This document shows positions 1-9,221 of a stretch of 59,582 nt of DNA, piece after piece (position 1 is the first letter of the stretch; each line of letters starts with the position of its first letter). The stretch spans positions 41,798-101,379 of the forward strand of contig JANQTF010000147.1 of the NCBI GenBank assembly GCA_030731845.1. The letters run 5' to 3'. The stretch comes from Bacteroidia bacterium (GTDB lineage: Bacteria > Bacteroidota > Bacteroidia > J057). The translations under genes and the position numbers were made by a program. Under the pieces are notes generated by a model. It saw only the letters and a list, made by a program, of their open reading frames with translations, made no database searches and was not told where the DNA came from.

Positions 1-60
1 GACATCTCGCTTCTCAATATCTCTCTTGTCTGACACCTGACACCTAACAGTCTGACATCT
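1..60. repeat. 60-bp direct repeat, copy 1
   Basis: This stretch is identical over all 60 bases to 136-195. It contains short internal near-repeats of the type TGACACC/TGACATC. It begins at the window edge, so the true repeat may extend further left. It is non-coding. Confidence 0.9.
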
Positions 61-135
61 CATTTCACCCTCAACCCCCACGCCAACCCACGTGTCCGTC
101 GCGCAAGCAGACTTTGATATCCAGTCTCGCCTCTC

Positions 136-195
136 GACATCTCGCTTCTCAATATCTCTCTTGTCTGACACCTGACACCTAACAGTCTGACATCT
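136..195. repeat. 60-bp direct repeat, copy 2
   Basis: Perfect second copy of bases 1-60, offset by 135 bp and ending four bases before the stop codon of the neighbouring minus-strand gene. The 75 bp between the copies is unrelated sequence. The arrangement looks like an intergenic mosaic or tandem repeat family. Confidence 0.9.
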
Positions 196-198
196 CTC

Positions 199-1719
199 TC
201 AATAATTACTCACAAAAGCGATCTGCTTGCTATTTGGTGACCATGAAGGAACATTGATCGTTCCTTGCCCGCCATAGAGATGCGCAATGACCCTGGGCGC
301 TCCGCCAGAAACCGGCATCAACCGCAACATCACACGCTGATAGGCAGGGTGACTATCCACATCAATGTCTTCTGGAAAACTCAAAAAAACGAGCCATTTC
401 CCGTCTGGCGAAATATGTGGAAACCAATCATTGTACTGATCGAAAGTCAACTGCTCATGTGCGGTCCCATCGGGCTTCATTCGCCAGATCTGCATGGTGC
501 CAGATTGATTGCCATTATAATAGATGTATTCACCGTCAGGTGCGTACTCTGGCCCATCTACATGATAGCCTTCGAAGAAACTTAGCTGCGTCTCCGCTCC
601 GGTTTCTATATCCGCTTTAAAAATATGATAGCTGCTCCCGGTTTCTGGTCTTTTGCCCACAAACACCACCTCCTGATTGTTGGGATTCCAGCCATGCCAA
701 TATGAAGGCGTCAGCGTTGTCACCTGCCTGGGTTCCCCTCCTTCGATAGGCAGCACATAGATGGTTGACCCACCCTCGGGCAAGCCCGTGACGTGATGAC
801 TAATTGCGATCTTCTTACCATCGAAAGAAATGCCATGATCGTTGTTGTTGCGATCCGCAAATCCGGTAGGCAACAGCGTTGGTTCTCCTCCCGCAACAGG
901 AATGGTATGCAGGTGGCCGTTCATATTAAACAGGAGCTTGTCGCCGCCAGGCATCCAGTTTGGGGCTTCAAATCTTCCTGGATGTTCGTAGATGACTTTT
1001 CGATGGCCATCAAAAACATTCATCAACTCTAGTCTGCATCCGAGAAATCCTTCATCGTATGGATCATAATCATTAGCTACAGGCTGATCGATGCGCACAT
1101 TCCAGGCCTGTGCCTCTTCGATCACCGCTGGATTGTGTGCACAAATGAATAGGCCAACAAGGACCTTGGCTGGGAAGTCGGGCATATCGTGGCTACCGAT
1201 TACCTGAAGGGGCTCGCCCTTGTGTGCCGCTCGCATGACAAAGGTTTGCCCTTTTCGCTCCAGTTGGAGGGTGTTGTAATGATGCTTGGGAGGAAATATC
1301 TCATCCTGATGATCACGCATAAATGCGCCGCGCAGTTCCCGCCATTGCATCGCTGTGAGGCCATCGCCATGGAGAGTGGCGCTCAGGTGTGCCGCTTGTT
1401 CGTCGGTGGATTCTCGCACCATCCATCCCACCTTTCGGCGTGCATCTGCTTCTTTTCCTACAAAACGAAAGTCGCCAGTCAGAATAAAATCGCCTTCTAT
1501 TTCCTGATAGACATACTGAAACTCATCCCGATCAAACCAGATGTTGTAGCCTGCCCCCCGAAGTGTGTAAAGCTCCGAACCGACTGAGAAGGAGGACGAG
1601 CCAGAGAGAGCAGGAGAACCGATGTCTTGCTGGGCAGAAAAAATTCCGGTGGAGGATTGGCTCATAGCAAAATGAATGGAAAGAGTCAGACAGATGAACA
1701 AACAGGCGAGATGTTTCAT
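199..1719 (-). CDS. secreted TolB-like PD40 beta-propeller protein
   Basis: A 506-residue exported protein. Residues 1-20 form a signal peptide ending near AMSQ. Residues about 45-212 look like a concanavalin/LamG-type jelly roll (an IWF..DEFQYVYQ core, followed by a long beta-rich stretch). From about 235 to the end there are repeated PD40/WD40-like blades of the form 'sPdGk.i.f', as in TolB and dipeptidyl-peptidase propellers; examples are NWMPGGDKLLF, YAPDGEYIYY and ISPDGKWLVF. No catalytic serine-hydrolase domain follows, so this is probably a binding or scaffold propeller rather than a peptidase. The reading frame opens with ATG at 1719. The gene stands alone and its 3' end abuts the direct repeat. 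The exact ligand cannot be read from the sequence. Confidence 0.85.
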   Translation of the reverse strand: MKHLACLFICLTLSIHFAMSQSSTGIFSAQQDIGSPALSGSSSFSVGSELYTLRGAGYNIWFDRDEFQYVYQEIEGDFILTGDFRFVGKEADARRKVGWMVRESTDEQAAHLSATLHGDGLTAMQWRELRGAFMRDHQDEIFPPKHHYNTLQLERKGQTFVMRAAHKGEPLQVIGSHDMPDFPAKVLVGLFICAHNPAVIEEAQAWNVRIDQPVANDYDPYDEGFLGCRLELMNVFDGHRKVIYEHPGRFEAPNWMPGGDKLLFNMNGHLHTIPVAGGEPTLLPTGFADRNNNDHGISFDGKKIAISHHVTGLPEGGSTIYVLPIEGGEPRQVTTLTPSYWHGWNPNNQEVVFVGKRPETGSSYHIFKADIETGAETQLSFFEGYHVDGPEYAPDGEYIYYNGNQSGTMQIWRMKPDGTAHEQLTFDQYNDWFPHISPDGKWLVFLSFPEDIDVDSHPAYQRVMLRLMPVSGGAPRVIAHLYGGQGTINVPSWSPNSKQIAFVSNY

Positions 1720-1794
1720 CGAGGTATGGATTATTGGATACTAATCATACCTTTTTCTCTCAGGCAATCTGTCCTTTGCCCTATGGTCTGAAGC

Positions 1795-1821
1795 AAAAAG
1801 GGAGCTTCCGAAGAAGCTCCC
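1795..1821 (-). terminator. rho-independent terminator of gdhA
   Basis: On the minus strand a perfect 9-bp stem (GGGAGCTTC pairing with GAAGCTCCC) is closed by a TTCG loop and followed by five T. It lies 33 bases downstream of the glutamate dehydrogenase stop codon. Confidence 0.85.
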
Positions 1822-1853
1822 AGGTCACATTCGAATCTGTTTTGAGGAAGGAA

Positions 1854-3122
1854 CTAGAAGTTTCCTTCGAGATCAATACCCGTTGCGAGGCGCTGCATGG
1901 CTTCGATATAAGCCGCAATGCGCAGGGTACAACCATATTTTTCGTGCGTGGCCCACACCCGGTCGAAGGCTTCGGTGAGGATAGGAGCAGTTTTGTCACG
2001 AATTTCTTCTTCGGAATAATAGTGCCCCCGACGGTTTTGTACCCATTCGAAGTAGGACACCACTACCCCGCCAGCATTGGCCAGGATATCGGGAATAATG
2101 ACCACGCCATTGCCATCAAGAATATGGTCAGCATTGGATGACACAGGGCCATTGGCACCTTCTACAATGAGCTTGGCGCGCACGTTGGCGGCATTTTCTT
2201 CGGTGATCACGTTTTCCAGAGCAGCAGGCACCAGGATATCCACGTCCAGAGCGAGCAATTCCTCGTTGCTGATGCGGGTTCCTTCGAACCCTTCGAGGGT
2301 ACCGTTCTTTTTGAGCCACTTCACAGCTTCACGGATATTGATTCCGGTGGGGTCATAGTGTCCGCCGGTATGATCGCTGACTGCAATGATTTTGAGGCCC
2401 TGATCATCGAGCAGCTTGGCTGCCCAGCTTCCCACGTTCCCGAATCCCTGAATAGCCACGGTGCTGCTTTCGGGCTTGAGACCCAATTTCTGCATGCCGA
2501 GCATGGTAGAGAGCATCACGCCCCAGCCTGTGGCAGGCACACGGCCTTTAGAACCGCCGAGGTGAAGAGGTTTGCCCGTCACCACACCGGGGGTGTAGCC
2601 ATAAATTCGGCTGTATTCGTGAAAAATCCATGCCATCTCGCGACCGCTCGTGCCCATGTCGGGAGCCGGAATATCAGAATCTTCCCCAAACACGTCTTTC
2701 AGCATTCGTGTATAGGCACGCGTGATGCGCTCCAGCTCATCGGTAGAGCGAATTTTAGGATTGAGGGTAATCCCCCCTTTTGCTCCGCCATAGGGCAATC
2801 CCACCAGGGCACACTTGAAAGTCATCCAGCCTGCGAGAGCTTTTACTTCATCAAGATCCACGAAGGGAGCATATCGAATTCCTCCTTTGGAGGGCCCCAT
2901 CACGGTAGAGTGAATGACACGGTAGCCTTCGAATACCCGGGTGGTCCCGTCGTCGAGCTTCACAGGAAGGTGAACGATGATCACCCGCTCAGGAGCTGAG
3001 ATCACATCGCGGTATCGCTGATCAAGATTGATCAGATCAGCGGCTTCATTGAAGCGGGCCATTAAGGAGTCATTGGGACTGGGTCTGTGGGCGATAGGCG
3101 CCGGCGACTTAGCTTCTGCCAT
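1854..3122 (-). CDS. gdhA: Glu/Leu/Phe/Val-type dehydrogenase (glutamate dehydrogenase)
   Basis: A 422-residue protein of the hexameric glutamate dehydrogenase family, which interconverts glutamate and 2-oxoglutarate plus ammonium using NAD(P). The substrate-binding stretch GGAKGG (112-117) is present, as is the PAPDMGT motif with the catalytic aspartate (about D155). The C-terminal Rossmann fold has GFGNVGSW (226-233). Length and motifs match an intact enzyme. The open frame extends 13 codons upstream, but the start MAEAKSPAP at 3122 is preferred because the extra residues are unlike the family. The gene is monocistronic, with its own strong terminator. Cofactor preference cannot be decided. 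Confidence 0.95.
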   Translation of the reverse strand: MAEAKSPAPIAHRPSPNDSLMARFNEAADLINLDQRYRDVISAPERVIIVHLPVKLDDGTTRVFEGYRVIHSTVMGPSKGGIRYAPFVDLDEVKALAGWMTFKCALVGLPYGGAKGGITLNPKIRSTDELERITRAYTRMLKDVFGEDSDIPAPDMGTSGREMAWIFHEYSRIYGYTPGVVTGKPLHLGGSKGRVPATGWGVMLSTMLGMQKLGLKPESSTVAIQGFGNVGSWAAKLLDDQGLKIIAVSDHTGGHYDPTGINIREAVKWLKKNGTLEGFEGTRISNEELLALDVDILVPAALENVITEENAANVRAKLIVEGANGPVSSNADHILDGNGVVIIPDILANAGGVVVSYFEWVQNRRGHYYSEEEIRDKTAPILTEAFDRVWATHEKYGCTLRIAAYIEAMQRLATGIDLEGNF

Positions 3123-3284
3123 ATAAATAAATATGATGAATTTCGAGTGAAAAAATGGCAACTCTCAACAAAGAGGGGCCGAAAGATCCTTCAAATGTGG
3201 AAAAGGGAAACTGCATTTCCAAGCTTCAAAGGCCTAATAACCAAACATTTACCAGACAGGCAGGAAAATTGACAATTTCTTAAT

Positions 3285-4112
3285 TCAAGCAAACCCGAAG
3301 TATAGAAATATAATTGGAATTGAGAAAATAAATCCGTCAAATCTGTCTAAAATTCCTCCGTGTCCTGGCAAAATATTTCCTGAGTCCTTCAAATTCATGC
3401 TGCGTTTGAACATCGATTCCACGAAGTCTCCCAGTTGACCAAATACCGTAATTATTCCCGCTACAACGATCCAATTCCATGATACTTCTTTCATCCATAT
3501 CGTCAATCCATACCCTAGGGCCATGCAGAAGATCGCTCCTCCGATGCTGCCTTCCCAGGTTTTCTTAGGACTTATACGTGGAAACAGAAAATGTTTTCCA
3601 AAAAATCGGCCCACAAAGTAGGCCATCGAGTCGAGGGTCCAGTTGAGAAGCAGGATTCCCAGCGGAATCTGCCAGAGGTAGCTTGCCGCACCAGCTGGAA
3701 TCGCCATGCCATAGAGCAAATGGAATGGGAGATAGACATAGAGAAATGCCAATGCGATAACACTCATCTCCTTGATGGGGTCTTTAAGCGATTTGTTGAA
3801 CAACGCAAGCAGCGCCAACACAGGCAACACGATCATCGCCACGTTTATGTAGGGAGCCAAAGCTAATTCTGTGACCTCGGGATGGATCAGAGGGATCAAG
3901 CGAATGAGCCAAAAGATGCCGCCAATCACGAGCGCGACGACCTTGATGCTTGTCACGGTAGCGCCGCCTGTGCGCATCATTTCCCACAGACCAAGCAGAG
4001 AGATCAGGGCACAAAACAGCCAGATCCCATACGGCGATACCACGATCATCGTGATGGCAGCGGCACCGGCCACAATGCCAGTCAGGATTCGGTTGATTAA
4101 GTTTTGGTTCAT
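3285..4112 (-). CDS. cdsA: phosphatidate cytidylyltransferase
   Basis: An integral inner-membrane enzyme of 275 residues that makes CDP-diacylglycerol from phosphatidic acid and CTP, the branch point of phospholipid synthesis. About seven hydrophobic helices are visible. The CdsA signature lies near the C-terminus (about 227-262), with KRSMNLKDSGNILPGHGG followed by DRFD, and an upstream SPKKTWEGS motif. Its start overlaps the stop of the upstream CPBP gene by four bases (ATGA), so the two are probably co-transcribed and translationally coupled. Confidence 0.95.
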   Translation of the reverse strand: MNQNLINRILTGIVAGAAAITMIVVSPYGIWLFCALISLLGLWEMMRTGGATVTSIKVVALVIGGIFWLIRLIPLIHPEVTELALAPYINVAMIVLPVLALLALFNKSLKDPIKEMSVIALAFLYVYLPFHLLYGMAIPAGAASYLWQIPLGILLLNWTLDSMAYFVGRFFGKHFLFPRISPKKTWEGSIGGAIFCMALGYGLTIWMKEVSWNWIVVAGIITVFGQLGDFVESMFKRSMNLKDSGNILPGHGGILDRFDGFIFSIPIIFLYFGFA

Positions 4113-5062
4113 ACAGATGGATCAGATTGGGGAGAGGAGGCAACTTGCTGATAACGGGTCAGAAGCCATGCAGTAGCCATTGCCGACAAGAGCGCAAGAT
4201 ACCAAATTGGGCGCTGCTGCTCTGGCGTAGCTTCTATGGGGGTGCCCGCCTCTGTCACGGGCGCGAATACCTGGGCAAGGATAGCAGTCCCATTAAACGC
4301 GAAATGCGCCGCCACACTGGCCCAAATACTGTTGCCATACACCACAAAATAGCCTAAAAAACCTCCCAGAATCATCCGGGAGAAAAAGCCCAATGCTTGA
4401 AAGTGCACCAGACTAAACAGGGCCGCCACCAACCACACAGATACATGGACCCCCCATGAACTACGAGCATGACTCAATAAATAACCCCTGAAAAAAAATT
4501 CTTCGCAAATAGCAGGCATCAGGGCAAACACAGCAAGATTGAGCACCAGAATCCCTGCCCCTTCCTGCCGAAACATTCCCATCAAGGCCTTCTCACTGAT
4601 CTCCTCCTGCTCCTTGAGCATCTCCTCTAGCCATGCCAGGCTTTCAGGAAATTGAAGTGCCTCAGCAGGCAAATACAGCCATTGCACCAACGGCACTGAG
4701 GCAATCATAGTCACCACGGCCAGCAATGGCAGCCAGCGCGGACGCGGAGCGCCCAGAACCAAAACGGTTTCCACGGGCCCTAATAGCGATGCCATCAACA
4801 CCGCAGGAAGGCCCCAAACCACCACTTGGTTGAGAAATTGGATCAGTCGAAAGAAGGTGAAACTGTGGGGAATCCCCTCCAAATTGCCGCTCAAGATATC
4901 TATGATCTGCTCGCTGTTGATTCCAAACGGGATACCCACCATCGGAGCAATCAGCCCCACGAGCAGCATTTGAGCCGAGAAAAATAAAATCACCGACAGT
5001 AAAATCCCCACCAATGGGTTTCTTCTGAGTGATTCTGATAGGATTTGTGAAAATTTGGACAT
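4109..5062 (-). CDS. CPBP family intramembrane glutamic endopeptidase
   Basis: A multi-pass membrane protein of 317 residues in the CPBP (Abi/CAAX protease-like) family. The three active-site elements are visible: EEFFFRG near residue 187, a histidine in the LVHFQALGF segment near 220, and HFAFN near 255. It therefore looks catalytically intact. The family cleaves within membranes, but its substrates in most bacteria are unknown. It is the first gene of a two-gene operon with cdsA, which suggests a link to membrane lipid or protein homeostasis, though this is inference. Confidence 0.88.
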   Translation of the reverse strand: MSKFSQILSESLRRNPLVGILLSVILFFSAQMLLVGLIAPMVGIPFGINSEQIIDILSGNLEGIPHSFTFFRLIQFLNQVVVWGLPAVLMASLLGPVETVLVLGAPRPRWLPLLAVVTMIASVPLVQWLYLPAEALQFPESLAWLEEMLKEQEEISEKALMGMFRQEGAGILVLNLAVFALMPAICEEFFFRGYLLSHARSSWGVHVSVWLVAALFSLVHFQALGFFSRMILGGFLGYFVVYGNSIWASVAAHFAFNGTAILAQVFAPVTEAGTPIEATPEQQRPIWYLALLSAMATAWLLTRYQQVASSPQSDPSV

Positions 5063-5284
5063 GAATGAAAGGCTTCCTGAACACTCAAAGTTATAAGTCT
5101 GACGCTCCTCTCATACCTTTTGATCAAATTTATTCACGACCGAGGGCCAAGCTTTCGCCTAGGATCATGAAGCTGAATGAGAGAACCTATCGGAAAATCG
5201 AGGAATTTTATAACTTTGTGGTGGAAAATGGGTTAGCAGGCTTCTTAATTGATTAGCTGCTATTCAGGGCATTGAGCGTTTATT

Positions 5285-6379
5285 ATGGTGAAGATTGGTT
5301 CAATTGAAGTAGGAAAATATCCGCTATTGCTCGCACCGATGGAGGATGTGAGCGACCCGCCCTTCCGGATTCTGTGCAAAGAACAGGGAGCCGATGTGGT
5401 TTATACAGAATTCATCAGCTCCGAAGGCCTCATCAGATCTGCGGCCAAATCCATGGAAAAGCTCGACATCTACGACGAGGAGCGTCCGGTAGGGATTCAG
5501 ATTTTCGGCAATGAAATCGAATCTATGCGCATTTCCGCGCAAATCGTGGAGCAGGCCCAACCCGAAATTCTCGACATCAACTATGGCTGCCCGGTGAATA
5601 AGGTGGCTTGCAAAGGGGCTGGGGCTGGTATTTTGCTCGATATCGACAAGATGGAATCCCTCACCCGCGAAATCGTCAATTCCACGAGCCTTCCCGTCAC
5701 CGTAAAAACTCGCCTCGGTTGGGATGAAAAAACCATCCGCATCGTGGAGGTAGCCCTCCGCTTGCAAGATGCAGGAATCAAAGCCTTGTCTATCCACGGG
5801 CGCACTCGGGCGCAGATGTACAAAGGAGAAGCAGATTGGACCCTGATCCAGGAAGCCGCTTCCCATCCTGATATCGAAATCCCCATCTTCGGCAACGGAG
5901 ATGTGGACACCCCCGAGAAAGCCGCCGAAATGCGTCGTCTCTATCCTGATGTAAAAGGCATCATGATTGGCAGGGCTTCCATCGGCAATCCCTGGATTTT
6001 TAACCAGGTGAAGCACTATCTCAATACCGGAGAGCACCTTGCCGAGCCTTCGGTGGTAGAAAAGGTGGACATATGTCGCAGGCACCTCATGATGTCGGTG
6101 CGATGGAAGGAAGAATATGTCGGAATTCGAGAAATGCGGAGGCATTATCCTGCTTATTTCCGCGGTGTGCCCGGATTCAAACCGCTTCGCATGCAGCTCG
6201 TCACCTCCGAAAGCCTTCAGGAAATTCTTGACACCCTCAGCTACATTGAAGAGGCCTACGGAGATCAGGAAGAGGTCGCTTCCAGGCAGGTAGCTGAAAA
6301 AATCATGAAGGTGGAAGCCATCAGGACGCGTCCGCAGGTGAAGAAAAAACTTCAAATCCCAGTCAGATCCGAGGGGTAA
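5285..6379 (+). CDS. dusB: tRNA dihydrouridine synthase DusB
   Basis: A 364-residue FMN-dependent TIM-barrel enzyme that reduces specific uridines of tRNA to dihydrouridine. The N-terminus reads LLAPMEDVSDPPFR, typical of Dus enzymes. The catalytic cysteine sits in NYGCPVNKV (about C102). KTRLGW, SIHGRTR, FGNGDV and the phosphate-binding GRASIGNPWIF follow in order. The C-terminal helical tRNA-binding domain is present. The start ATG at 5285 fits the family N-terminus. It is divergent from the CPBP-cdsA operon and followed by an unlinked secreted-protein gene. Confidence 0.95.
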   Translation: MVKIGSIEVGKYPLLLAPMEDVSDPPFRILCKEQGADVVYTEFISSEGLIRSAAKSMEKLDIYDEERPVGIQIFGNEIESMRISAQIVEQAQPEILDINYGCPVNKVACKGAGAGILLDIDKMESLTREIVNSTSLPVTVKTRLGWDEKTIRIVEVALRLQDAGIKALSIHGRTRAQMYKGEADWTLIQEAASHPDIEIPIFGNGDVDTPEKAAEMRRLYPDVKGIMIGRASIGNPWIFNQVKHYLNTGEHLAEPSVVEKVDICRRHLMMSVRWKEEYVGIREMRRHYPAYFRGVPGFKPLRMQLVTSESLQEILDTLSYIEEAYGDQEEVASRQVAEKIMKVEAIRTRPQVKKKLQIPVRSEG

Positions 6380-6513
6380 AATCCTTTAGAAGTGGCAGGT
6401 ATTTCCGAAATATTGAACTGTTGGTGCGATTTCTTTCGTCCGCTTATGGAATTTTCACTAACTTTTGCTCCTTAATACTGAAGCTCTGTATCTCACAATA
6501 ATTGAACCGAATC

Positions 6514-8967
6514 ATGAAGCTGCGTTTGTTGCTTTTCGGCCTATTGCTTTCTAGTGTTGCCCCTGTGTGGGCACAAGATGAACCTGTGGACGTGACGACC
6601 CTTCTGGCCGACACGAAAACCTTCATTTTTAGCAATAACCGAAGTACCGTTAAAGGATATATTTATGCAGAAATGGAAGCCAAAACTTCCTGCTGCGGAA
6701 GCGACCGGATTTATCTGGAAGTGAAAATCGATCCTTCTGGCTATGTGCTGTCTGCTAAGACCCTCACCGGTCGCAATGATTGCTTTATGCAGTCTGCGGT
6801 GGATATCGTGAAAAATATCAAATGGAACACCGAAGAGTTCAAGGGAGGCCCCCGCTCGGTGTACTTTGAGATCAAACCCGATATTTCCTGCGATGGAGGG
6901 AAGGCGAATACCTACGCTGCCGTGGAGATTTTTAACAACGAGTTGCTCAATGGCAATCAGCAGCCCACAACTCCTGTTGTCGCTGCTCCCAAGCCACAAC
7001 CCACAACTCCTGCCCAGCCCGCAGTCACCCCAGCACCCGTTGTAGCTGCTCCACAACAGCCTGCTCCACAACAGCCTGCTCCTACTACTTCAGCTCCGGT
7101 CGCAACTGCTCCAGCACCTGCTACCACAGCTCCAGCTCAGCCAGAGCCTGTTGCTCCTGCGCCACAACCTGTTGTAAAAGCTGATGATCCAGTGGTCATC
7201 GAGACGCCTACCAGAATCACGCCTACCCAGTCCTCTCCTCCCGGACTTCCTCCACGGAGACAAGATCCGGTTGCTGCTGCTTCCCCTACTGATCCCCCAC
7301 GTGGACAAGCGCCCATTCAGCGTGAGCTCACCGAAGAGGAAAAACAAGCCATTGCCGGGCAGGAAGCTGAACGCCAGCGCAGAGAAGAAGAAATTCGCCA
7401 GCTCAAAGAAGAGATGGCCCGTATGCGTGCCGCAGAAGAGCAGGTCAGAGAAACCAAAATCGCTACCGCACGCAATAATCCTCAGCCACCCAAAGATGCA
7501 TTCGGATCACAAAGTAGCAGAAGCCAAGCTCCTGCTTCAGACAATGGTGAGATTGGATTTGGGTTGTTCATGGATGAACTCCCCCTGGAAAATGGAGCAA
7601 AACCTACTGGCAATGCATCAGCGCCTACCACTCCACAGGTTGATCCTAATGCTTCTCAGGAAGAGCGGATCCGTAGCGACGTAGCACGTATGGAGCAACG
7701 AATCCGTGAGCTTGAGCAAACCAACAGAGAGGTTGAAAATGATATTCGCCGCAGACTGCAAGATGCCGAGAAAGCCAATCGTGAAATCGTGCAACTCGCC
7801 GAAGAAAAAGCCCGTCGCGAAGAAGAAGGAGAGCAACTCCGGGAGCAGCGCGAACTCGACCGCATCGCTGAAAACAAGCGCCGCATCGAAGATGACCGCT
7901 CTAAGCAGGAGCGTGAAGTTCAAAAACTTCAGGATGACCTCGCTCGCATGCAGTCAGAAATGCAAACCAAGATGAAAGATCTTGATCGTCAGCAGCAAGA
8001 AATTGATCGCGTAGCGATGGAAAGACAACAGCGCGAACAAGAAATCATGCTCACCCGTGCACTGCGTGAAAAAGAAACAGAGGTTGAGCTTGAGCGCATG
8101 CGCCTTGAGAGACTCAATAGCAATATCCTCGCTACCACAGGTGGTGGCGTAAATGCAGGCGACATCATGCCTGATTTTGCTACCGCTGCCGATAGCGAAA
8201 AATATGTGTTCATGATCAACCAGATCAACATGCTGCGCGAAGAAGTGAACACCCTGAGAGGCCAGCTTGGGCAGGCTCCCCTGCCACAGACTGTGCCTGG
8301 CACTTCTACCCAGCCTGCCTCTGGAGCTGGATCCAAGGTGAAACCTGCCACAGGAACCAAAGGAACTGGCAATGCTGCCACCAACCGCGATTGGGAAAAT
8401 ATTGATATCGTAGCGCCCGGTCTCTCCGAAAGCGATTATATCATCAACCCCAAGCCAGTCATGCCAACCGTTCCGGCTCCTACACAGCAGACAACATCTC
8501 AGTCTGCTACGCCATCAGGGACATCCACCACACCTGCAAAACCCGCTCAGGATCCTTCTGTGGTGAACTACCGTCCGGGGCAGGGATACTCTCCAGATCC
8601 TTCCCATGTCTCTACTCACACCAATGTTTCCGGACCGGAACTCACCACCCGTACCTATGTCAATGGCGAGACCGCACTGAAAGAACTCGTGAAAGAAGAC
8701 TTGCGCAAAGGCGGCGTTTGCGGCCTGGCCCATGTGCTTTTCTCCGTTACCTTGAAGCCAGATGGCACGGTACTCAACTACCGCATACTCACCGCCAACG
8801 CTACTCAAGTATCAGCACAGATGGGATTGCTGATCCCAAATCTCAAGTTCAACGCCATTGATGCCAGATACAACCAGACTATTTATCAGGAAATCAAGGC
8901 TGAAATTGTGTGCGAAGGTGGAACCGATGTGAACCTGCAATCTGTGCAGCCATTTATCGAGGACTAA
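6514..8967 (+). CDS. secreted coiled-coil protein with two TonB-C-like domains
   Basis: An 817-residue exported protein of unknown function. The frame could begin at an upstream TTG (6502), but ATG 6514 opens a clean signal peptide (MKLRLLLFGLLLSSVAPVWAQ). Residues about 40-125 have a beta-alpha-beta pattern (IYLEVKIDPSGYVLSAKTL) resembling the TonB C-terminal fold, with a CC pair. A proline/alanine/glutamine-rich linker (about 140-270) follows, then long charged coiled coils (about 275-320 and 385-545, rich in R, E, Q). A second TonB-C-like unit is at about 730-815 (VLFSVTLKPDGTVLNYRIL). No transmembrane helix follows the signal peptide, so it is not a classical TonB. It could be a periplasmic spacer or structural protein. 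A terminator follows. Confidence 0.75.
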   Translation: MKLRLLLFGLLLSSVAPVWAQDEPVDVTTLLADTKTFIFSNNRSTVKGYIYAEMEAKTSCCGSDRIYLEVKIDPSGYVLSAKTLTGRNDCFMQSAVDIVKNIKWNTEEFKGGPRSVYFEIKPDISCDGGKANTYAAVEIFNNELLNGNQQPTTPVVAAPKPQPTTPAQPAVTPAPVVAAPQQPAPQQPAPTTSAPVATAPAPATTAPAQPEPVAPAPQPVVKADDPVVIETPTRITPTQSSPPGLPPRRQDPVAAASPTDPPRGQAPIQRELTEEEKQAIAGQEAERQRREEEIRQLKEEMARMRAAEEQVRETKIATARNNPQPPKDAFGSQSSRSQAPASDNGEIGFGLFMDELPLENGAKPTGNASAPTTPQVDPNASQEERIRSDVARMEQRIRELEQTNREVENDIRRRLQDAEKANREIVQLAEEKARREEEGEQLREQRELDRIAENKRRIEDDRSKQEREVQKLQDDLARMQSEMQTKMKDLDRQQQEIDRVAMERQQREQEIMLTRALREKETEVELERMRLERLNSNILATTGGGVNAGDIMPDFATAADSEKYVFMINQINMLREEVNTLRGQLGQAPLPQTVPGTSTQPASGAGSKVKPATGTKGTGNAATNRDWENIDIVAPGLSESDYIINPKPVMPTVPAPTQQTTSQSATPSGTSTTPAKPAQDPSVVNYRPGQGYSPDPSHVSTHTNVSGPELTTRTYVNGETALKELVKEDLRKGGVCGLAHVLFSVTLKPDGTVLNYRILTANATQVSAQMGLLIPNLKFNAIDARYNQTIYQEIKAEIVCEGGTDVNLQSVQPFIED

Positions 8968-9010
8968 TCTTCAGAAAATCATCTGGCTTTCTCATATAGA
9001 CTGATCATAC

Positions 9011-9049
9011 AAAAGGTGTTGTCCTCCCGGATGACACCTTTTCTCTTTG
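9011..9049 (+). terminator. terminator of the coiled-coil gene
   Basis: The stem AAAAGGTGT (9011-9019) pairs with ACACCTTTT (9034-9042), with further inner pairs, and a T-rich tail follows. It lies 44 bp after the stop codon at 8967. Confidence 0.7.
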
Positions 9050-9221
9050 TTATCCACAGAAACAGAACCCCCAAAGGCAAAACTCGGCGCTGCACAGCAA
9101 GTGATACGTCAGGTTATCCACATATCCACATAGCGCTTTGTGGAAAATCGGAGAAGATGGTGGACAGCCTTTGCAAACGGGCTTGTACCTTTATCCTTCC
9201 GCCAATTCTTGTATCGGACGC

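Noticed and set aside
5065-5256. 63-codon frame between the CPBP gene and dusB
   Set aside because: Short, no motif, and it covers the region where the two divergent promoters must lie.
5324-6355. 343-codon minus-strand frame opposite dusB
   Set aside because: dusB has all family motifs and the opposite frame has no recognisable domain.
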